From assembly GCF_009928685.1 (NCBI RefSeq), contig NZ_WWEO01000044.1, forward strand, positions 248,001-312,000: DNA of 64,000 bases, read 5' to 3'. A program made the position numbers and the translations under genes. The stretch's first letter is position 1, and every line of letters starts with the position of its first letter. This DNA comes from Mucilaginibacter agri (lineage in GTDB: Bacteria; Bacteroidota; Bacteroidia; Sphingobacteriales; Sphingobacteriaceae). Positions 10,026-19,941 of this stretch are shown here, in pieces. The notes under the pieces were generated by a model. That model ran no database searches and was not told where the DNA came from. It was given only the letters and a program-made list of their open reading frames with translations.

Positions 10026-10853
10026 ATGCAGGATCATTCCCTAATTTCCAAACATCAAGACGTTATTCAAATTGCGCTCTTCGCCCTTACCATTACCTCT
10101 ATCTGGGCGAGCGAATTATTATTTACCGCTAACACATTTTTTACTAAGCTAAAACATAGCCGCGTTAATTTGTTGTTCATTTTCACGGCATTACCTGTTC
10201 AGTTGTTCATGACCACGTTTGTGCTGGCGGTTTCGGTATGGGCCAACCACCATCATTGGGGATTAATCAACTATATTCCTTTTCATCAACATCTTGTCGT
10301 TTACTATCTGAGCCTTTTTGTGCTGCTCGATTTTTGCGAGTATATCTACCATGTAATTATGCACAAGCTTGATTTTCTATGGAAGTTTCACCTCGTGCAC
10401 CACTCCGATCTGCATGTTGATGTTTCTACTACCATCAGAGAGCATCCGGTAGAAACATTTATCAGAACGGGCTTTCAAATACTGTGGGTGTTTTTGTTAG
10501 GGCCGGTAGCAGCAGTGCTTGTGTTCAGGCAAACTATTCAGTCTTTTTCTAATATCGCCGCACATACCGAATTCCGTTTACCAAACCGGATCAACAAGGT
10601 TGTTGGCTTGATTTTCATAACGCCTAACCTGCACCACGTGCACCACCATTTCGAACTGCCCTATACTGATAAAAACTACGGCGACGTACTAAGTATATGG
10701 GACAGGCTATTCGGCACCTACGGCGAGCTTGAAAGCCACGACACGGTATTTGGCGTAGATACCCACATGTCACCCGAGGTTAATGGAAAATTTGTAAGCG
10801 TTTTGGGGATACCCTTTAAAAAATTGATCCGCAAGCCGATTACAAACACCTAG
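10026..10853 (+). CDS. Sterol desaturase/fatty acid hydroxylase superfamily protein
   Basis: This 275-residue membrane protein has several hydrophobic segments (about 15-35, 48-70, 88-108, 150-170). It carries the histidine clusters of the di-iron fatty acid hydroxylase family: HVIMH at 109-113, HLVHH at 122-126 and HHVHHH at 203-208, with EHP near 139. Members insert a hydroxyl group or double bond into lipid chains at the membrane. The substrate cannot be read from the sequence; carotenoid, sphingoid or fatty acyl chains are possible in this phylum. The next gene starts 4 bp after the stop, so the two are probably co-transcribed. Confidence 0.88.
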   Translation: MQDHSLISKHQDVIQIALFALTITSIWASELLFTANTFFTKLKHSRVNLLFIFTALPVQLFMTTFVLAVSVWANHHHWGLINYIPFHQHLVVYYLSLFVLLDFCEYIYHVIMHKLDFLWKFHLVHHSDLHVDVSTTIREHPVETFIRTGFQILWVFLLGPVAAVLVFRQTIQSFSNIAAHTEFRLPNRINKVVGLIFITPNLHHVHHHFELPYTDKNYGDVLSIWDRLFGTYGELESHDTVFGVDTHMSPEVNGKFVSVLGIPFKKLIRKPITNT

Positions 10854-10857
10854 AATT

Positions 10858-11481
10858 ATGCCCGGTATACGCTCCCGTTTTGCTTACATCTGCGCCGCAT
10901 TAGCCGTATTCTGCTTTCACAACGGCTATGCACAGTCGGAAGGTTTTACGTCTAAAATCTATTTCCCGGGGGCAATAGGTTTAAGCATACCGGTTAAAAA
11001 CGCGTCGGGCAGTATTAACAACGGATTTATGCTGAGCACGGCGCTTGAGTACCGGCCATCTGAAGAAAACCATATTTTTTACCGGTTTAATTACGACGCC
11101 ATCAATAACCATTATCAGCAATTTACCGCCGGCTTGCCCACTAACGTAAACACCGGAAAGCTTTCTGTTAGCCTGTTAACCATTGGTGCGGGGTATCGGC
11201 GAAGATTTAAGCATTTTAGAATTTATGGCTTGGTGCAAGGAGGAGTGGGCATTAACAACTATCCAATACTTACAAGTACAGCATCTAACATTACGGTGAG
11301 CCAGGTAAGCAGCGATCATCTGGCCATTAAGTTTTCGATAGGTGCAGAATATTATCTGGCCAAGCATTTTGCGTTGACTATAGAGCCCTCCTATTTTCAC
11401 CTTCCTCCCGACGATCAGATCGTCCCTATAAATACGAATAACCTCAACCTAAGTATTGGTTTTACCACAACCCTATTTTAG
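10858..11481 (+). CDS. Small outer-membrane beta-barrel protein
   Basis: The 207-residue protein has a signal peptide ending NGYAQ. Repeated amphipathic strand patterns follow (GIGAGYRRRFKHFRIYGLVQGGVGI, split by short turns, and FALTIEPSYF) and it ends on an aromatic residue (TTTLF), as outer-membrane barrels do. The size suits an 8-10 strand barrel. No specific family was recognised. It lies 4 bp behind the lipid hydroxylase gene, which suggests a shared envelope role, but no substrate can be assigned. Confidence 0.72.
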   Translation: MPGIRSRFAYICAALAVFCFHNGYAQSEGFTSKIYFPGAIGLSIPVKNASGSINNGFMLSTALEYRPSEENHIFYRFNYDAINNHYQQFTAGLPTNVNTGKLSVSLLTIGAGYRRRFKHFRIYGLVQGGVGINNYPILTSTASNITVSQVSSDHLAIKFSIGAEYYLAKHFALTIEPSYFHLPPDDQIVPINTNNLNLSIGFTTTLF

Positions 11482-11561
11482 TTTTAATTTTTCTGCATAG
11501 CCCATTCAACTACAAAGAAAAATCAGATTGCATAGTTAATATTGATTAAAACTAAAACGTA

Positions 11562-11990
11562 ATGAGAAAAGTAATTTTAAGCATGCTGGTAACAACCGCC
11601 GCATTAAGCGCGGTAGTTGCACAGAAAGTAAAAAAGGCCGATGTACCCACGGCCGTTAGTACGGCCTTAATGCAGAAATATCCAACGGCTACCAAAGTAA
11701 CCTGGGAAAAAGAAAAAGGTAATTATGAAGCTAACTGGGGTGGCAAATCCGGCGAGGACACATCGGTGATGTTCTCTCCAACAGGCACATTCATGGAACA
11801 GGTTATCGCCATCAATCCATCCGAACTACCGGCTGCTGTTACTGCCTATGTAAACAAAAATTATAAAGGCAAAAAGATTACCGAAGCAGGCAAAGTAACC
11901 GATGCCAAGGGTAAAATAATGTACGAGGCCGAAGTAAAAGGCAAAGATTTGGTGTTCGACGAAAATGGTGCTTTTTTAAAGATAGATTGA
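11562..11990 (+). CDS. PepSY-like (DUF2874) periplasmic protein
   Basis: The 142-residue secreted protein has a signal peptide ending AVVAQ. It then shows two PepSY-like repeats: VPTAVSTALMQKYPTATKV with TWEKEKGNYEANW, and LPAAVTAYVNKNYKGKKI with YEAEVKGKDLVFDENG. The pattern 'polar helix, xxYPxA, W/Y-E-xE-KG, F-x-x-xG' is that of the PF11396 family common in Bacteroidota, whose biochemical role is not established. It stands alone, with a strong hairpin terminator downstream. Confidence 0.87.
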   Translation: MRKVILSMLVTTAALSAVVAQKVKKADVPTAVSTALMQKYPTATKVTWEKEKGNYEANWGGKSGEDTSVMFSPTGTFMEQVIAINPSELPAAVTAYVNKNYKGKKITEAGKVTDAKGKIMYEAEVKGKDLVFDENGAFLKID

Positions 11991-12016
11991 TAGACCCTAA
12001 TAAACTCTGCTTAATA

Positions 12017-12055
12017 CCCAAGGCCGCCCCGATTATTGTTGGGAGCGGCCTTTAT
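12017..12055. terminator. Hairpin terminator between convergent genes
   Basis: AAGGCCGC (12020-12027) pairs perfectly with GCGGCCTT (12045-12052), extended by CCC/GGG across a bulged A, with a 10-nt AT-rich loop and flanking T residues. It lies between the convergent PepSY-like and histidine kinase genes and could serve both. Confidence 0.8.
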
Positions 12056-12080
12056 TGTTAAACAACCTTACTCGCCCCTA

Positions 12081-13337
12081 TTACCATTCGAAAGTAAACA
12101 GGTGCATCTGCCAGCTCAATTCATATTTAATATCGATGCCCGATTGATCGCAGATTTGTTTAATGATAGATAAGCCAAGGCCATTATTGCTGCTGCTTTG
12201 TTCTGCCTTATAAAAACGGGTAAATATCTTGTCGGGATCAATGGGTTTCTTGTCGCCGGTATTAGCAATGGTTAAAACGCCTTGTTGCAAATTAACCCTT
12301 ATTAAGCCACCATCAACATTATGGCGATGGGCATTATTAAATAAATTGTTTAAAAGGATATCTATCAAATCGGCATTAGCATTTATAGAGGCAGGTTCTA
12401 ATACAGCATCAATAGTGATCTGCTTCTCTCCCCAAAACTCTTCTAATTGGGTTAGTTTGTCGCTAATTCTTTCTTTAAGATCCAGATATTCGGTTTTAAT
12501 AAACTGATTGTTTTCGATCTTGGATAACAGCAACAGCGACTGTCCAAGGTTAGTAAGCCTCCTTACCGATTGAAATGCACTCGCAATGGAGTTTATCTGC
12601 AACTCCGTTAAATTTTCGCCCTGCATAATGATATCCAGTTTAGAGCGAATAATACTCAAGGGTGTTTGAATTTCGTGCGATGCATTTTCGGTGAACTCTT
12701 TTAACACCAGGTACTCCTTATCGGCGTTCCTCATCATTTCGGAGAGCTGGCGGTTCATAAATGCAAACTCCTCTGTTGATGTGTTTTCGAAGGCCAGTTG
12801 GCGTGGGGTTCCAAGTTTAAATTCCCTAAGCAAATCCAGCGTGGTATAAAACGGGCGCCATAGCCTGCGCAGTAAAAAATGGCTTAATACCAGACTAACC
12901 AATATCACTACTAAAATAGTGATGGTAGTAATCAGCGCTATGGAACGCGACAGCCCACTCAAAGCCTCGAGCGATTTGGAAACAATAATTAAATAATGCT
13001 GACCCTTCAGCGTAAAAACATAGGATAGCGAACGGTATTGCACAAAGTCCTTATCCTCTTGGTCGTAAAGTTCTTTAGTCTCAAAATAAGATGGAGTAGC
13101 GTGGTCGATTTTTTTATAACTCACCATCCAGTCGTCGGTAACTACCGCTTTGGGAAACTCGCCGTTTTTATTAATATAGTCGGTAATTTTCTGGGCGTGC
13201 TCGGTTAGGCTTTCGTCAAAATCGCTGATGAGGATATGGTTTACCCATAGGTAACAACACAGGCCCGAGATCAAAAATATCCCCATAATAATGGGCAGGC
13301 TTATACGGTTGTACCTGTTAAATAATTTCATCCCCAT
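12081..13337 (-). CDS. Two-component sensor histidine kinase
   Basis: The 418-residue protein has membrane segments at about 12-34 and 133-155 around a roughly 95-residue periplasmic sensor. The dimerisation box has phospho-acceptor His221 (ENASHEIQTPLSII). An N box (LLNNLFNNAHRHN) and a G box (GLGLSIIKQICDQSG) form the ATPase domain. The protein ends soon after the G box. Starts at 13337 or 13331 (MKLFNRYNR) are both possible; the second lies 12 bp after the regulator's stop. It is co-transcribed downstream of its response regulator. The signal sensed is unknown. Confidence 0.93.
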   Translation of the reverse strand: MGMKLFNRYNRISLPIIMGIFLISGLCCYLWVNHILISDFDESLTEHAQKITDYINKNGEFPKAVVTDDWMVSYKKIDHATPSYFETKELYDQEDKDFVQYRSLSYVFTLKGQHYLIIVSKSLEALSGLSRSIALITTITILVVILVSLVLSHFLLRRLWRPFYTTLDLLREFKLGTPRQLAFENTSTEEFAFMNRQLSEMMRNADKEYLVLKEFTENASHEIQTPLSIIRSKLDIIMQGENLTELQINSIASAFQSVRRLTNLGQSLLLLSKIENNQFIKTEYLDLKERISDKLTQLEEFWGEKQITIDAVLEPASINANADLIDILLNNLFNNAHRHNVDGGLIRVNLQQGVLTIANTGDKKPIDPDKIFTRFYKAEQSSSNNGLGLSIIKQICDQSGIDIKYELSWQMHLFTFEW

Positions 13338-13343
13338 ACCAGT

Positions 13344-14021
13344 TTAATGGATACTAAACTTATAACCCATACCATAAACCACCTTAATATAATCGGGGCT
13401 ACCTGCCTGTATCAGCTTTTTACGTAGATTTTTAATGTGCGAATAAATAAAGTTGTAGCTGTCGGCCAGGTCCATTTCACTACCCCACAGATGCTCAACG
13501 ATAGACTCTTTTGTTACCACCTTATTTTTATTGCTGATGAAGTAGAGCAAAAGCTCATACTCTTTTCTCGTAAGCGGAATGTCGATATCGTCTAGCTTCA
13601 ATGTTTTTTTGAAAATATCGAGCACCAATTTATCAAGCGTGATATAGTTTTTACCTTCAAACAAGCGCCGCCTGATAATGGCGGCAACACGCGCACTCAG
13701 TTCGGGTAGATGGAAGGGTTTTACCAAATAATCATCGGCACCAGATTTCAAGCCCGCAATTTTGTCGTCCAACGAATTGCGGGCACTGATAATAATTACC
13801 CCTTCGGCCTTTTGCATATCCTTTAGCTGTTTCAGAATATCCAGGCCACTGCCGTTTGGAAGCGTGATGTCTAAAATAATACAGACATACTCATACAAAT
13901 GGATCTTCTCCATGGCCGAGTGGTAGTCGTATGCAGCTTCGCACAAAAACTCCTCATTGGCCAAATACTGGCAAATACTGTCAGAAATATCTCGCTCGTC
14001 TTCAACTACTAAAACTTTCAT
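13344..14021 (-). CDS. OmpR/PhoB-family response regulator
   Basis: The 225-residue protein has a receiver domain at about 1-115, with acidic pocket VVEDERD, phospho-acceptor Asp51 (IILDITLPNGSG) and the conserved lysine in DDYLVKPF. A winged-helix output domain follows at about 125-225 (LTRKEYELLLYFISN, YNFIYSHIKNLRKKL, YIKVVYGMGYKFS). It precedes its kinase by 6 bp. A TonB-dependent receptor gene ends 75 bp upstream on the same strand, so the pair may be linked to that receptor; this is inference from position. Confidence 0.94.
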   Translation of the reverse strand: MKVLVVEDERDISDSICQYLANEEFLCEAAYDYHSAMEKIHLYEYVCIILDITLPNGSGLDILKQLKDMQKAEGVIIISARNSLDDKIAGLKSGADDYLVKPFHLPELSARVAAIIRRRLFEGKNYITLDKLVLDIFKKTLKLDDIDIPLTRKEYELLLYFISNKNKVVTKESIVEHLWGSEMDLADSYNFIYSHIKNLRKKLIQAGSPDYIKVVYGMGYKFSIH

Positions 14022-14096
14022 TCTTTGGGGTTTAAAAGCTATTTATGTTGAATACAAAAGAAGCGGATGAATCTGTTTTCTTTCTGTATTTAAGCT

Positions 14097-16568
14097 CTAT
14101 CGGCCCGGCTCGCCAGGTATACCTTGCTGATTATTGTTGTCGTCCTTATTCTTTTTAAACTCCAACTTGCCGAACTTGTAACTCAGACTGATACCAAACG
14201 ATCTGAAAGGCACCTGGCGTAGGTTTGCCTGGCTAAAATTAGCACCGTAAGTAGTGGTTGTTTGGTTTACGTACCGATTGAAAGGATTAGCGGCGGTTAA
14301 GCCGATGCTGGCCATTTTATTAAGGAATTGCTTGCGGATAGCAATATTATAGAATGCAAAAGCCGGGCGCGTTCCCTGGATATTCTTTTGGCTCGAGTTA
14401 TAGTTTCCGAATACCTCAGCAACCAGGTTTTCCGGGAATTGATAACTGGCGTTCAGGTTTACACGGTAAGCAAAACCGGTTACACTTGGCAAGCCGGGGT
14501 TACTGTTGGTGCGTTCGCCCAGTTGCACGTTTGATCTTAAACTAAGTTTACCCACCGGCACAGAACCAAACAGGTTTAAGCCAACGCCGGTTTGCGAACC
14601 AATGTTATAGCGTTGGGTAAGGGTAACGTTGGTATAATCGGTGCCGCCTATGTTAAGGGTTTCGTAATAGGTACTAAAGACTTGTATATCCTGCGTATTG
14701 TGTCTGTAAAAAGCGGATGTGGTAAAATTAGCACCACTGTTAAAGGACTTGCTATAACCAACTTCATAATTATGGCCTATCTCTGGCTTTAAATTGGGGT
14801 TACCTGTGCTGATGTTATGCGGGTCGCTGATGTTGTAGAACGGGTTCAGGTCGCCATAGTCGGGGCGCTCTATACGGTACGAGTAAGCGAATTTAATAGA
14901 TGCAGTTTCGCTCAGTTTATGCGATATCAGAAACGACGGGGCAAATGTGTTATAACCCGGTATAGTTGTTCCCGGGAAATCTGCGGTGGTGTTGGTGCGC
15001 TCGTAACGCAGGCCTGCTTTTCCATCCAAAAACTTATTGAACAAAGAGAATGAACCTGATAAGTAACCTGCGTATATTTTACGGTCGTAATTAAAGCCGT
15101 ACGTTTGGCTGGCGTTGGGTACGTAAGATCCGTCGGCGAGCAAGCTGTCGGTTTCAACATTATTACTTAAATGCTCAATTACGGCTTTTGCCCCTGCTTC
15201 TAAGGTGAAGTTCTTTCCAAAAGGCTCGGTATAATCCAGCGAAATATTGGTTTCATGGTCGCGACCGGGGTTGTTACTGGCAGAACCAGAGGGCTGATAA
15301 CCACCATTAAGGTAAGTTTGTTGCTGCATGTAGTACGAATTATTTCTGCCGTAGCTCGATGTATATAACAACTCTAACTCCTGCCCTTCTTTCTTAAAAG
15401 TCTTTTTATAATCCAAACTCCAATCCGTCGAATTCGATTTAAAACGGCTATCGGAGTTACGTATGCTCATTAAATCTGAATAAACGTTGCCCATAGGGCT
15501 AAGCATCTGCTGATCCTGATTGGTTAAACCCGTGTTGGTATTACCGAAATGATTAAAACCGACAGACCCGGTAAGGTTGTCGTGTTTGCTGATATCCCAT
15601 TGAAAATTAAAGCCCGATTGATAGCCACTACGCTTAAACTGTCCATCCCCATTTTGCGACAGAGTTGTTATGGTATCGCGCTCATCATTGTACGACCGCC
15701 TGTTGTTAGATGTATAGGTGGTAGAATTTAACTGCTCATTTCCGCTAAAAAAAACGCCTGCGCCAAAGTTGCCCTTGCGCACGTTAAGGTTTAAGGAGCC
15801 GTTTTCTAACCGTGTACCAGCGGAGAGATTAACCGTTCCGTTTACGCCTTGTACCTTGCTATCCTTTAAAACAATGTTAATAATACCACCTGTACCTGTT
15901 GCATCATACTTGGCACCTGGGCTGGTAATTACCTCAATGCTTTTAATCTGGCTGGCGGGAATAGATTGCAGCGCATCGGTTAAGCTAGAACCGAAAATGC
16001 TGGAAGGTTTGCCGTTTATCAAAAACCGGATATTAGCATTACCCTGCAACTCCACATTACCGTCAATATCTACACTTACCTGGGGCACTTTTTTTAGTAC
16101 ATCGATGGCAACACCGCCCTGGGCTGTAAGATCATTGGCAGCATTGTACACCATTTTATCAATATGGCTTTCTACTACCGGAGCCTTAGCAACTATGTTT
16201 ACATCTTTTAACGTGGTTTGGGCGGAGTTAAGCACAACCGTGCCTATTGCAGTATTACCGTTGTTAGCCACAACCACGTTATCAATAGTTTGGCGTTGAT
16301 AGCCTAAAAAGTCGACTGTTACTTTGTATGTTCCGTTGGGAATATTGCTGATATTAAAATTTCCTTTGGCATCAGAACTTGCGCCGTTGAAGGGGCTTGT
16401 CGAGCCTGTTTTAAAAACGCTTACAGTGGCATAATCAACTGCCTGCTTGGTTGCACCGTCTATTATTTTACCACTGATTCTGCCCTTTGCATTCTGGCTG
16501 AATGCTTGAAATGATATTAAAATATTTAGAATAAAAAGTGAAATCGTTACTTTAATTGTAGTACTCAT
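14097..16568 (-). CDS. TonB-dependent outer-membrane receptor (OMP_b-brl_3 type) with carboxypeptidase-like N-terminal domain
   Basis: I place the start at the ATG at 16568 (MSTTIKVTISLFILNI), giving 823 residues; an in-frame TTG lies at 16589. The signal peptide ends SFQAFSQ. A carboxypeptidase-regulatory-like domain follows at about 30-115 (GRISGKIIDGATKQAVDYAT, NGTYKVTVDFLGYQ), then a plug at about 130-230 (SIEVITSPGAKYDATGTGGI) and a large barrel. The C-terminal tail is rich in N, Q and G (KDDNNNQQGIPGEPGR) and does not end in an aromatic residue. This subtype has no linked SusD and its ligand is unknown. It lies directly upstream of the response regulator/kinase pair. Confidence 0.88.
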   Translation of the reverse strand: MSTTIKVTISLFILNILISFQAFSQNAKGRISGKIIDGATKQAVDYATVSVFKTGSTSPFNGASSDAKGNFNISNIPNGTYKVTVDFLGYQRQTIDNVVVANNGNTAIGTVVLNSAQTTLKDVNIVAKAPVVESHIDKMVYNAANDLTAQGGVAIDVLKKVPQVSVDIDGNVELQGNANIRFLINGKPSSIFGSSLTDALQSIPASQIKSIEVITSPGAKYDATGTGGIINIVLKDSKVQGVNGTVNLSAGTRLENGSLNLNVRKGNFGAGVFFSGNEQLNSTTYTSNNRRSYNDERDTITTLSQNGDGQFKRSGYQSGFNFQWDISKHDNLTGSVGFNHFGNTNTGLTNQDQQMLSPMGNVYSDLMSIRNSDSRFKSNSTDWSLDYKKTFKKEGQELELLYTSSYGRNNSYYMQQQTYLNGGYQPSGSASNNPGRDHETNISLDYTEPFGKNFTLEAGAKAVIEHLSNNVETDSLLADGSYVPNASQTYGFNYDRKIYAGYLSGSFSLFNKFLDGKAGLRYERTNTTADFPGTTIPGYNTFAPSFLISHKLSETASIKFAYSYRIERPDYGDLNPFYNISDPHNISTGNPNLKPEIGHNYEVGYSKSFNSGANFTTSAFYRHNTQDIQVFSTYYETLNIGGTDYTNVTLTQRYNIGSQTGVGLNLFGSVPVGKLSLRSNVQLGERTNSNPGLPSVTGFAYRVNLNASYQFPENLVAEVFGNYNSSQKNIQGTRPAFAFYNIAIRKQFLNKMASIGLTAANPFNRYVNQTTTTYGANFSQANLRQVPFRSFGISLSYKFGKLEFKKNKDDNNNQQGIPGEPGR

Positions 16569-16656
16569 GGCCGCGAAGATGCAGCGCAATTTTGTACAAA
16601 CTCTGAAGTAAATAACGCGTCACACTAATGTTACGCCGATTTTGGCTTGCATAATT

Positions 16657-19323
16657 TTAAAAATCTAGACCGACACTAAACTTCACGCCATATTGGGATA
16701 CACCCGGATGATCGAGATAATTGAATCGCCTGATCAGGTCTACACGCAACACTTTAAAGATGTTGCCGATACCCACACCACCCTCAATGTAGGGCTTATT
16801 ACCCAAAGCATAAGTACCATTGGCCCCGCCCGTACCCACCGGAAACTGGTAAAGGCCAGTTGAATACATAGGGTTATTCTCATCACGCAAACCACCGTAC
16901 AATATCTTAGCAGACAGGTATTCACGCCACTTCAAATGCTCTATCAGTGGGATTTTATTGAGGAAGAAACCGTTAAAACTTTGGGTAAAGTTAACGCCGG
17001 CATAATGGTCGCTTACAAATTCGAGGTAGGTCATTTGGTTGTAGGCATCTGGATCGTAAGCCAGGGATTGGTTAGCAGGACTGATGCTCAGTAAAGGGAA
17101 TGGAACCTTCCCTTTTAAATAGCCACCAACCAGCGTAATATCCGCATAACCTAATTGCGACATATAGAATCGTTTATAAATATTGGCACCGAGCGTTGTA
17201 TACTTATACGAACTATTAAGCACCCCTTTTACGGCTTGGTTAATCTGCAGGTTGATAATAGGGAATCTGCTATGGATAGTTCGGCGATACATGGTACCCT
17301 GCAACAATTGCTCGTGCGGGGCAAATCGCAAACCGAGTTGTACTTCGCTGGTAACCAAATGGTTTACAATAGTATTGGCAGGGTCGTTGTATTGATATAC
17401 TAAAGTACCCGCAGCCTGTTGATCCCAGTTTTTAAAACCGAGGTCGAACGAAAAGTGGTTCTCGAACTCTTTGACATAGTCGGCCTTAAAAATCTTGCTA
17501 TATAACCAATAGTCCGTTTTACCGGTATGGAATGATGCCAATGCCGCCTGCTGATTATTAATCGAAAAGTTTTGCCCCGGCACATCAACATCCGAAAGGA
17601 TGCTCAGCTTGATATAGTCGTTAGGATAGCGATAAAAAGGTACTTTGTTAAAGGAATAGTAGGTATTTAAGTTATACTTATAACGCCCGTCCCTAATCCC
17701 GTAAGCGCCATAACCTTCCAAATAAATATGTTGGTTAAAATTGGGCGTAGTACGCCCCCCAACCTGAAACCGCGAGCCTTCCTGGCTGTTGAAGGAGTAA
17801 ATAGCACCAATAGGCCCCAGTTGCACCGGCCCCCAATTGGCATATCCACCAACAAAGGTATTTGCTATCCAGGTTGCCCTTTTAAATTGCTTCATGCTTT
17901 CCAGTCGGGCAACGCGTCCGTAAACTTTGGTTTGATGATCTGAAAGGGTGTCGGGGCGCGTATTTTTCCAGTAAGCAGTATCAGGATGCTGCGAGTTGGG
18001 TAACACCTGCACGCTTTTACCTTCGTAAAATGCATCGGGCATCGGCGAGTTCAGCACCTGGTTAGAGAATACTACCGTGCGGTCGCCTATTACACCAAAG
18101 CCTTTGTTGCGGAGGATTCCAAAATCGGCTTTTACGTCGCTTTTCCTCAAGAAATAACGTCCCCCCGGAACCTGTTGAAAATCGAGCCTTATGTTCAACG
18201 TTCGTACAAAGTTGATGTTGATCTGCCGGTTAATATCCATTTCGCACGACTGCACGGCATATTTGCCATCCATGGTCACCAACAACTTGCCTTCAAAAAG
18301 CAGGTCGCCTTTGTTACGCGGCGTGTAGCTTAGCTCTATCAATTTACCGGTACTTGTTTGTATAGTATCGGTAATAAAGAATTTATAAAAATCGGGCGAG
18401 TGATCGGATATCGGACTCAGGAATTGATTCGAGAGAATAAAGATATTGTTGGTATAAATATCAATGGAGTTACCATATAAACGGTTTAGGTAAATGGCCA
18501 AACCAGAGGTATCTATAAACTTAACGATATTAACTTCCTTCTCGGCCTTTAAAATTTTGATAGACTTGGTCGGTTGTTTACGATAGTAGTTCTGGGATAT
18601 CTTTTCGCTGAAATAAGCCGGGAGTAATACCTGTTGCCGCCCGTCTTTTTGTATGGTATCCAGCATAAACTTATACATCCGGAAAAACCGGTTGTTGATT
18701 AACGCCGACGGTATATCAACAAAAGACAGGTTGATCCTTTCATACTGCTCGTTTTGCAGGTAATCGGCGCTTTCCATACGGTTTTCGGGCTTATGATCTA
18801 TCACCCGTTGGATAACCTCAACCGCAGGGTTGCCCTTGTTTCGGTACTTTTGCTTTTTGCCTGATGTAACCTTAACCTCTTTTAATTGCGTATGGCTGGC
18901 TTGTAAACGCAATTGTAAACCGCTATTATTTTGCCCGGGATTGATAGCTTTAGTGAGCGACTGAAACCCCATGTAAGAAACAATAATGGTACTAAAAGCG
19001 CCCGGCGCGCTAAGGCTAAATTTCCCTTCGCCATCAGAGTTACCACCGTATTTGCTCGTTCCAAACCGGATGGCAACAAAAGGAAGCGGTGTGCCCGTAG
19101 CAGCATCTACAACAACGCCGCTTACACGGGTAGTTTGCAGTGGAACCGGAGTATTGGCATTATTGTCGGCATTTGTTTGAGCAATACTGAACAGTGGAAT
19201 ACAAAGTAAAATATAGCAGAAACAACTTTTCAGCTTGCCGGCAGACAAGGCTCTTAATAAGTATAAAGACACCGGATTATCAGTAACCGGCGTTTTGAGG
19301 AAATTCCAAAAAGACAATAACAA
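16657..19323 (-). CDS. DUF5686 family outer-membrane protein with carboxypeptidase-like regulatory domain
   Basis: The frame gives up to 888 residues. No ATG lies near the 5' end: the frame opens with TTG at 19323 and has a GTG at 19272 (residue 18) that would still leave the signal peptide (CYILLCIPLFSIAQ). A carboxypeptidase-like beta-sandwich follows (RVSGVVVDAATGTPLPFVAI). Then comes the DUF5686 core, with VEVIQRVIDHKPEN and the long C-terminal barrel (LRVDLIRRFNYLDHP). The family is widespread in Bacteroidota and has no firm function; it is thought to sit in the outer membrane. It is separated by 88 bp from the TonB receptor on the same strand. Confidence 0.87.
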   Translation of the reverse strand: MLLSFWNFLKTPVTDNPVSLYLLRALSAGKLKSCFCYILLCIPLFSIAQTNADNNANTPVPLQTTRVSGVVVDAATGTPLPFVAIRFGTSKYGGNSDGEGKFSLSAPGAFSTIIVSYMGFQSLTKAINPGQNNSGLQLRLQASHTQLKEVKVTSGKKQKYRNKGNPAVEVIQRVIDHKPENRMESADYLQNEQYERINLSFVDIPSALINNRFFRMYKFMLDTIQKDGRQQVLLPAYFSEKISQNYYRKQPTKSIKILKAEKEVNIVKFIDTSGLAIYLNRLYGNSIDIYTNNIFILSNQFLSPISDHSPDFYKFFITDTIQTSTGKLIELSYTPRNKGDLLFEGKLLVTMDGKYAVQSCEMDINRQININFVRTLNIRLDFQQVPGGRYFLRKSDVKADFGILRNKGFGVIGDRTVVFSNQVLNSPMPDAFYEGKSVQVLPNSQHPDTAYWKNTRPDTLSDHQTKVYGRVARLESMKQFKRATWIANTFVGGYANWGPVQLGPIGAIYSFNSQEGSRFQVGGRTTPNFNQHIYLEGYGAYGIRDGRYKYNLNTYYSFNKVPFYRYPNDYIKLSILSDVDVPGQNFSINNQQAALASFHTGKTDYWLYSKIFKADYVKEFENHFSFDLGFKNWDQQAAGTLVYQYNDPANTIVNHLVTSEVQLGLRFAPHEQLLQGTMYRRTIHSRFPIINLQINQAVKGVLNSSYKYTTLGANIYKRFYMSQLGYADITLVGGYLKGKVPFPLLSISPANQSLAYDPDAYNQMTYLEFVSDHYAGVNFTQSFNGFFLNKIPLIEHLKWREYLSAKILYGGLRDENNPMYSTGLYQFPVGTGGANGTYALGNKPYIEGGVGIGNIFKVLRVDLIRRFNYLDHPGVSQYGVKFSVGLDF

Positions 19324-19941
19324 ATCGTTTTAATTAATTCGGACCTAAAAATTTGTGTAAACGTTATGCCATGCAATAGTACCAGTTTGTCTTTTATCGC
19401 TCTAAAATAACATGTTAATTCTGTATTATTTTTGAATAGGGGGATTTTCCCAAACTAAACGCTAAAATCTGGAAATAGTTATAGGCAATAGCGTATTTAA
19501 CATATTTGTAATTTTTGCCCATGGAGCCGCAAAACTCTACCCTAAAAAGTGGACGATGGAGCGGATCGACCACATCGTCCGCAGAAATCCGACGTAAAAG
19601 TCATTTTCGACCAAAACAAAACACATTAAAGTGATTACCAATAAAATATACAACATCATTTTAGCACAGCGCCACCAAATCGTCCACTTTACAGACTTAA
19701 AAGTATTTTTTTTGATATTATAAGCACTGAAAAACTACAACAAAAACTTAATTCATTATCATAAACACTTAAATAAACACAGAAGAGTTCAAATAACGAG
19801 GTTTAAATTCCAACGTCATTACTTAGTTAAGAGCGAAACGGAATAAGAGTAATAAAGTAGTGAAGCTCATTTTTACTACGCAACACGTCAGCATCCACGC
19901 AACTACTTAAAATTTAGTATTTTAGATACAAATTATTTGTC
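19324..19941 (+). other. 618-bp gene-free AT-rich region with inverted repeats
   Basis: No open frame above about 38 codons is convincing. The region holds three copies of a GGACGAT core in alternating orientation within 19546-19690 and is otherwise AT-rich. It separates the minus-strand DUF5686 gene from an orphan plus-strand gene, so it may include a decayed mobile element as well as two promoters. Confidence 0.5.
19546..19690. repeat. Inverted repeat pair, possible insertion-sequence remnant
   Basis: AAAGTGGACGAT at 19546-19557 is the exact reverse complement of ATCGTCCACTTT at 19679-19690. A third inverted copy of the core (CATCGTCC, 19573-19580) forms a hairpin with the left arm (GGACGATG, 19551-19558). 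About 120 bp without a coding frame lies between the outer arms. Multiple short end repeats resemble the termini of IS21-like elements, so this could be a solo-end remnant or a MITE; no target-site duplication was recognised. Confidence 0.4.
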
